64,000 nt of DNA, taken from the NCBI GenBank assembly GCA_907163345.1, contig CAJQUN010000395.1, positions 1 through 64,000 of the forward strand. The letters are read 5' to 3'. Position numbers and translations under genes: made by a program. This document shows positions 58,646-64,000 of this stretch, one piece after another. This DNA is from Haberlea rhodopensis. Taxonomy: Eukaryota > Streptophyta > Magnoliopsida > Lamiales > Gesneriaceae. Under the pieces are notes generated by a model. It ran no database searches. It was given only the letters and a program-made list of their open reading frames with translations, and had not been told where the DNA came from. Every line of letters begins with the position of its first letter. Position 1 is the first letter of the stretch.

Positions 58646-60395
58646 AGGAATAATTATAATTACACCCCACGTTCTTGATTTTGACGTAACTACAAAAACC
58701 TTTCATATGTTTGAAAATTTACAGAAACCCTCCCTCAAATTAATTTAAACATTACAGATAAGTCCTATAAAATAGAAGGATGTTACAGTATAATATGTTC
58801 GATTGTTATTTTCGAAATTGACGTCAATAAAAAAATACCACTATTTTGATGGGGTGGATGTCTTTGTAATTATGATATTTTAAGGGATGTGATCGTAATG
58901 AAACTATTATTTTATATTTCGAATCTTTATTTCAAATATAATTATTAATTACTCAAATTTTCTTAATAATTTTATTTTTTTATCGTTTTATTTAATCTTG
59001 TAAAATATCAAAACATACCATAAAATTATATATATATATGTGTGTGTGCATCATTAAAATTTTTTTTGTTAGAAATAACGACATTTTAATTGAAAGTCAA
59101 GTTAAAGATAATATGTTCAATTGTCATTTTCGGAATTGACGTCAATAAATATTGGTTCACCAAAAATACTGTAAGAACTGGATAATATATAATCATCATA
59201 CTTTCAATAAATGATTTAAAATACAAATAATATATGATTAATAATTTGAGAAAGTAGATAAAAATCTAAACTTTGAAAACAAACTACCAAATATGAGTTC
59301 AATAAGGGGTGAGCATCTCAAAATGGAACTGAATTTGTAAAATTGAACCGATCGAATTTGTTTTTCAGCCAACCGAACTGACTGATTTTTACATTGAATC
59401 GAAAAAAACGATTCGATAAAACATCGATTGTCACTAAAGATCATGGCCTAAAACATATAATTTAAATTCAACATCTAAACATATAATTGTCTAAAAGATA
59501 TTTGGGAAAACTTATTTTAAACAACTCATAAGCTGTGAAGTTATATTTAACAATAAGATGTTAAAATATTTAGATAAACTTATTTTAAATGTGGTAAAGA
59601 TGTTGATGTGTTGGATATTACAAGATCTTTTTATCATCAAAATTTCAAAAAAATATGATATTATAAGAATAATACAATTAGTTAATTTTGAACGTAGTTT
59701 TACATATAAGTAGTTTTACAATATTATAATTAATATGAAAACAAATTTATAGTTTAAAAATATTTAATAAATATATTTTTTGAAATAAATAAAAATTATA
59801 TGACACAATAGGTGGTGTAGTTGTAATGTATAATATACTATTGGTGTGTATATATAATGTTTTGATAATTTTATATTACATATAGTATAGATATATATCT
59901 TTAATGTTATGGTAAAAATGTTGATATGTTTGATATTACAAGATTTTTTTATCATCATAATTACCAAAAAAATATGATACTATAAGAATAATACAATTAG
60001 TTAAGTTTGAACATATGTGTACATATAAGTAGTTTTAAAATATTATCATTAATATGAAACTAGTTTATAGTTTAAAAATATTTAATAAATACTTTTTTGA
60101 AATAAATAAAAATAATATGACACAATAGGTGGTGTAACTGTAATGTATAATATATTATTGGGGGTGTATATATATTGTTTTGATAATTTTATATTATATA
60201 TAGTATAGAGATGTATCTGTAATGATTTGATTTATATTACATATACAATAGGGCAAAAATGTCATTCGCGTTCTGTTAATTGTTTTTGACGGGGTTACAC
60301 TAGAGGGAAGACCTCTGTAAATTTTCAAAGTCGATGGGATATTTTTATAATTAGGCCAAAGTCGAGGAGTGTAGATTTAAGTATCATTTTTTAAT
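58645..60395. mobile_element. Candidate AT-rich element with long inverted ends
   Basis: The left end (GGAATAATTATAATTACACCCC through TGAAAATTTACAGA, 58645-58720) resembles the reverse complement of 60290-60395, where CTGTAAATTTTCA precedes TATAATTAGG and GAGTGTAGA. The roughly 90-base ends are diverged. No transposase was seen and no clear target duplication, so the superfamily is open. Confidence 0.45.
59593..60228. repeat. 318-bp direct tandem repeat, AT-rich
   Basis: GGTAAAGATGTTGATGTG at 59593 matches GGTAAAAATGTTGATATG at 59911, and similarity runs through GACACAATAGGTGGTGTA to ATATAGTATAGA in both. Two units with substitutions and small indels. Confidence 0.85.
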
Positions 60396-61496
60396 TAATT
60401 ATATAATCTATTAAGTTATACAAATTAAAATATTAAATGCATTATTATTTCATTTGCTAGAGCATATAATATTAATAAGAACTTTGTTCTCCAAACATTT
60501 TTTTTTATTTTGTAAAATATTATTTAGCAAAAAGTACTCTCAATGATTGATAGTAATCGATATTTCGAGACCAAGGCACGCAAATGAGAAATTCTTGTAT
60601 GCATCGAATATCGAATGTATCTATACAATATACATATGTGTATATGCATGCAGCTTGAACACACACCCGATGATTTTCTGCAGGCAAATAGTGAGTGTCA
60701 GAGTTGGAATGGTACAATAAAGGGGTAGATTTGATGCTGAGTATCCTTAGCGCGCACAACAAATTATTGAATAGTTGCTGCCCCTCAGGCTATGATGTAC
60801 GGACACTCCTAAAAATCACTAAGTGGAGTGTCGGTCACGTGTCGTACAAGGCACGTGGCGTGTCCTTAATTTTTTAAAAATAAAATCGGATATCCGTGTC
60901 GGACACTCCCCTCAAAATTGGACACTCGTGTTGGATAAGATCGTTGAGCGTGTCCGACACAGAAGAACACTTCTGGGGGTTAATTTTACAATTTAAAAAG
61001 TTTTTTGCTAAAATAAAATTTAGACATGTTAGTTAAACTTTATGTTAATTCAAGTACTATGTATATTTTGTTAGTATGTGTGATACTATGATGATTTCAG
61101 TGACATACATTTATATTTGTTTGTGATTTAAGTGATTCAACTCCTTAATTGAATCGTCATAGAAGGTGTTCTCTTTCTTGGTTTATTAACCATTTTATGA
61201 ATTCAACCATTCTAGATATGCTCGCATTTTCTCTAGTCTTGTTCATGCCTTGAAACAGAACACAAACAACACAAGACAAATATTATCAAACTAGCTTGAA
61301 AAATAACAAAAACTTTGATAGTGCTCAAACAGTGATTGTTTGAAAATTCAAGAATTATTATTATTATTTTTCCGAAACTGATTCAAATTCAAAAATAAAG
61401 AAAAACACAAAAAAATTGAGTTTACGATTGTTGGTACTGTTTATTTAAATTGAAAGATTGAATCAGTTTAAACAATTGTAATAAGTAGGGGAGTAT
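60396..61496. other. Intergenic, with TGTCCGACAC-type repeats
   Basis: Bases 60800-60965 hold repeated CGGACACTC, GTGTCGGAC and GTGTCCGACAC motifs, a low-copy palindromic cluster. The rest is AT-rich without a gene I can support. Confidence 0.55.
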
Positions 61497-62247
61497 TGTG
61501 GTATCCCCGAAATGATTAATTACAATTTGGGGCATTAATTATGTTTACGTGATTAATTATGGTGATAACTGATTTATGTGTTGGAATTAATTATCATGTT
61601 GAAATGCTTAATCACATGGTAGGCGTGACCCGGGGATGCATTTCTGGATGTATATTATGCATGTTGGGAAAATTGGGTATCAACATGGTTTATTCATGTT
61701 GGTTGTTAATTATTTGGAAAGCATGAATTTATTGGGAATTTGTTGCATATTTGTAAAATGCTTTTAAAATACCATGTTGGGGTATTTTATGCATCATGTT
61801 AATTTTGGGGTACAATTTTAATAACCCTTTACCCCACATTTTACCCATCACTTTACCTTCACTTTATCCATCACTCTTAAATCCCCAAATCTCATCCCAA
61901 CCCCAACCCACTTCCCATTTCGAAATTGAGCAAAAGAGAAAGGAGAAATCTTCTCAAAATCTTTGTTTGAGAGAGTCTTGGTAGGATTTGGAGTCCTCAA
62001 GAGGTATGAAACCCTTTCTAAAGTTTTAATGGTGTTTGATTTTGAAATGGGTTAACATTTTGGGATTTTTGTGGATTTGTTTTTGGGTATGTGTTGTATG
62101 TGGTTTGGTTATGATTTTTGAGGTGTTTTATGTGGGTTTTAGTGAGTTATGATGATATTTGAGTTGTTGGAATGTTTGGGTTTGAAGGGTATGTGGTAGA
62201 GCTTGAGAAATGCTCAAAAATGGTGAAGAATCGTGCACACAGCAGGT

Positions 62248-62440
62248 GGCGATCGATCGCCATATATGAGGCGATCGATCGCCCAAGGCCAGTGGCGATT
62301 TGTATAGCAGGCGATCGATCGTCATATTTGGCGCGATCGATATCCTCGAGCCAGTGAGGTCTGGCGATCGATCGCTACAACGAGGCGATCGATCGGCAAG
62401 GCTCGCGATCGATCGCCTAGATGCAGCGATCGATCGCCAG
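62248..62440. repeat. CGATCGATCG palindrome array, first plus-strand LTR
   Basis: Seven exact cores and one CGATCGATATC variant within 193 bases, unrelated spacers. Confidence 0.9.
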
Positions 62441-62597
62441 CTGCTTAAAAGTGAGAAATGATGTTTTTTGTTGAATTTTTGGTATTTGGCTATTATTTGG
62501 CTTCTAATATTGATTTGTATGGTTGTGTAGAATCATCCCAGGTACCAACAACTTCAAGGAGATAAAGTTCTTCAACTTCTCCACTTTTGGGATTAAG

Positions 62598-62617
62598 GTA
62601 CGTAAGAGACGTACGGG
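62598..62617 (+). promoter_or_regulatory. Conserved GTACGT/ACGTAC hairpin with splice-donor core
   Basis: AAGGTACGTAAGAGACGTACGGGC holds an inverted repeat whose 5' arm matches a strong plant donor (AAG, then GTACGTAAG). Equivalent sites exist in all eight LTR copies of the window. Representative entry. Confidence 0.65.
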
Positions 62618-62746
62618 CATCGGACGGTAAAACACATTCCTATACTATGACTATGCAATGATTGCATAAGTATTTATGTAACAGGTTGATGATGTTAATG
62701 ATAAGTAAGTGTACGATGATGATTAGGATAAGTAAAGATACGATGA

Positions 62747-64000
62747 TGTGATGTCCCCGAAATGATTAATTGTGTTTAAGGCATTAATTGTGTTCATATG
62801 ATTAAATATGATTAATTATGGTGGTAATTGCCTTATGTGTTAGAATTAATTGCCATGTGGAAATGCTTGGTCATGTGGGCTGGTAGAGCATTTCAGGGTG
62901 CATGTTATGCATGTTGGGTAATTGGGTGTTTTAATGGCTTACATGTGTTGGTAGTCATTTATTTTGTGAAACATGCATTTAATTGGAATTTGGTGCATTG
63001 TGGTGAAATGTGTTTAAAATACCATGTTGGGGCATAATTTACATCATGTTAATTGTTGGGGTACAAATTTAAATAAAGGTTTAACCCTTTACCTCACCCC
63101 CTTTTTATTCCACTTTATCTCTTCACTCTAAATCCCCAATCTCTTCCCAAACCCTTACTTTCCCCTCAAACTCGATTTTAGCTTCTAAGTGGGAAGGAAG
63201 TTCTTGCAAAAGCTTCCTTTTGGTGATTCTTGGTAAGATTTAATGCCTATGATGTTTATATATCACTTCTTGTTGTTCTTGAAGTGTTTGGTTTGAGTTT
63301 TGGTAGGATTTTAAAAGGGTTTGAAATGGGTTTGTTTGGGTTAGTGTGATTTTTGGTGGGATATCGGATCTTTGGTGGTTTTATGATGTGTATTGAAGGT
63401 TTTAAGTGTTTTAATGTTTTTGAGTTGTTGGTATAAATGGTGTTGAGGTTGGTGAAGGTTTTAATGTGCAAAAAATGGTGATTTTCGTGGTACAGGGGCT
63501 GGCGATCGATCGCGAGCCAGCAGTAGGCTCCAGAAGCCTTTGGCGATCGATCGCCACTTTTGGGCGATCGATCGGTGAGGTTGGCGATCGATCGCGCCAA
63601 AAGTGGCGATCGATCGCCGAAAGCAAAAATTTTAAGGATCGGGCAGTGTGATCTCGCGATCGATCGGGACATCTTGGCGATCGATCGCGAGACACACAAA
63701 TGTGTGTTTTTGGCATTTTTGTGGAATTTTTGGATATTGGACTATAACTGGCATCTAATATTGATTTGTATGGTTGTGTAGAACCATCCCAGGTACCAAC
63801 AACATCGAGGAGATAAAGTTATACAACTTCTCCATTTTTGAGACTAAGGTACGTAGTGAGACGTACGAGCATCGGACGGTAAAACGTGCCATACCTTTGA
63901 TTATGTATATTGTGGATAGTGAATCCTTATACGTGATGGTATATGTGAAATGACTGTGATTTACTGTGATAATGGAATCAACTATTGTGTTTGATTAATG
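62747..64000 (+). mobile_element. Second gypsy-type LTR, plus orientation, runs off the window
   Basis: Starts TGTGATGTCCCCGAAATG and repeats the layout of the LTR at 61497 with lower similarity in spacers: TTTAAATAAAGG near 63070, donor-like TTGGTAAGAT near 63233, the array at 63501-63690, acceptor-like TTGTGTAG at 63781 and a hairpin with GGTACGT and GACGTACG near 63848-63869. It may be inserted in the first LTR; the right end is needed to test this. Confidence 0.85.
63501..63690. repeat. CGATCGATCG palindrome array, second plus-strand LTR
   Basis: Seven exact cores in 190 bases; spacers do not match those of the array at 62248. Confidence 0.9.

Larger units (their letters stand above)
61497..62746 (+). 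mobile_element. Gypsy-type LTR, plus orientation, 5' part
   Basis: Starts TGTGGTATCCCCGAAATG, related to the minus-strand reading of the solo LTR at 9961-12013. It has TATA-like TTTTAATAA near 61815, donor-like AAGAGGTATG near 62003, the palindrome array at 62248-62440, acceptor-like TTGTGTAG at 62530 and the hairpin GGTACGTAAGAGACGTACGG at 62598-62617. About 800 bases of the expected 3' part are missing before the next LTR starts. Confidence 0.85.

Noticed and set aside
58267..58647. Plus-strand 126-codon hydrophobic ORF with a 36-residue repeat
   Set aside because: It is a by-product of a 108-bp tandem repeat whose length is divisible by three; no start context, stop or homology supports a gene.
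3883..63690. GATC repeats as adenine-methylation (Dam) sites
   Set aside because: Plant nuclear genomes have no Dam system of the bacterial type; the CpG content is the more relevant property.

Overview
This is nuclear DNA from a flowering plant, most likely a eudicot. It holds two spliced protein-coding genes with clear Arabidopsis relatives, both on the minus strand, set in several layers of nested transposable elements. The genes are an RCC1-repeat protein of the RUG3 type (16024-28571, six exons) and a SEP/UBX-domain cofactor of the PUX5 type (42164-58230, four exons). I could not identify the species, and I saw no tRNA, rRNA, organellar or bacterial sequence.

Region by region. 1-15590: a decayed Ty1/copia element (+ strand, 5' end outside the window) was split inside its reverse transcriptase by a Ty3/gypsy chromovirus-like element (2946-14137, minus orientation, 5-bp target duplication TAACT). 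That element was itself split in gag by a solo LTR of a related family (9961-12013, duplication CATTG). 16024-28571: the RUG3-like gene. Its third intron is 7.9 kb because an L1-type LINE (17560-24718, 16-bp target duplication) landed there. The LINE contains a truncated copia fragment, an inverted LINE ORF1 segment and a hAT element with a hAT MITE nested inside it. 28814-40075: a solo LTR (duplication AAATT) split by a non-autonomous LTR element with no recognisable coding region (30017-38656, duplication AATCA). 42164-58230: the PUX5-like gene. Its first intron is 14.2 kb and carries a hAT MITE, a hAT element with an internal tandem duplication and a copia-type solo LTR, and a complete but decayed copia element (49591-57308, duplication TATAG). 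58251-64000: a 108-bp minisatellite touching the PUX5 5' end, an AT-rich inverted-repeat element, and two gypsy-type LTRs in plus orientation running off the right edge.

The most unusual signal is shared by seven gypsy-type LTR copies from several sequence families. Each has an array of short CpG-rich palindromes (core CGATCGATCG) about 710-960 bases from the LTR 5' end. The spacers between palindromes differ completely between families. The array falls inside what looks like an intron of the LTR leader (donor near base 470-505, acceptor near 1030-1060). It is followed near base 1100-1330 by a conserved hairpin, GTACGT-loop-ACGTAC, that contains a second good splice donor. An eighth LTR (28814-40075) keeps the hairpin but has TTCGAA palindromes instead. 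The function is unknown. The splicing model is inference from sequence.

Both host genes are read from homology and splice sites. PUX5 is open through all four exons. RUG3 needs one missing base in exon 2, which is either an assembly error or a real frameshift.
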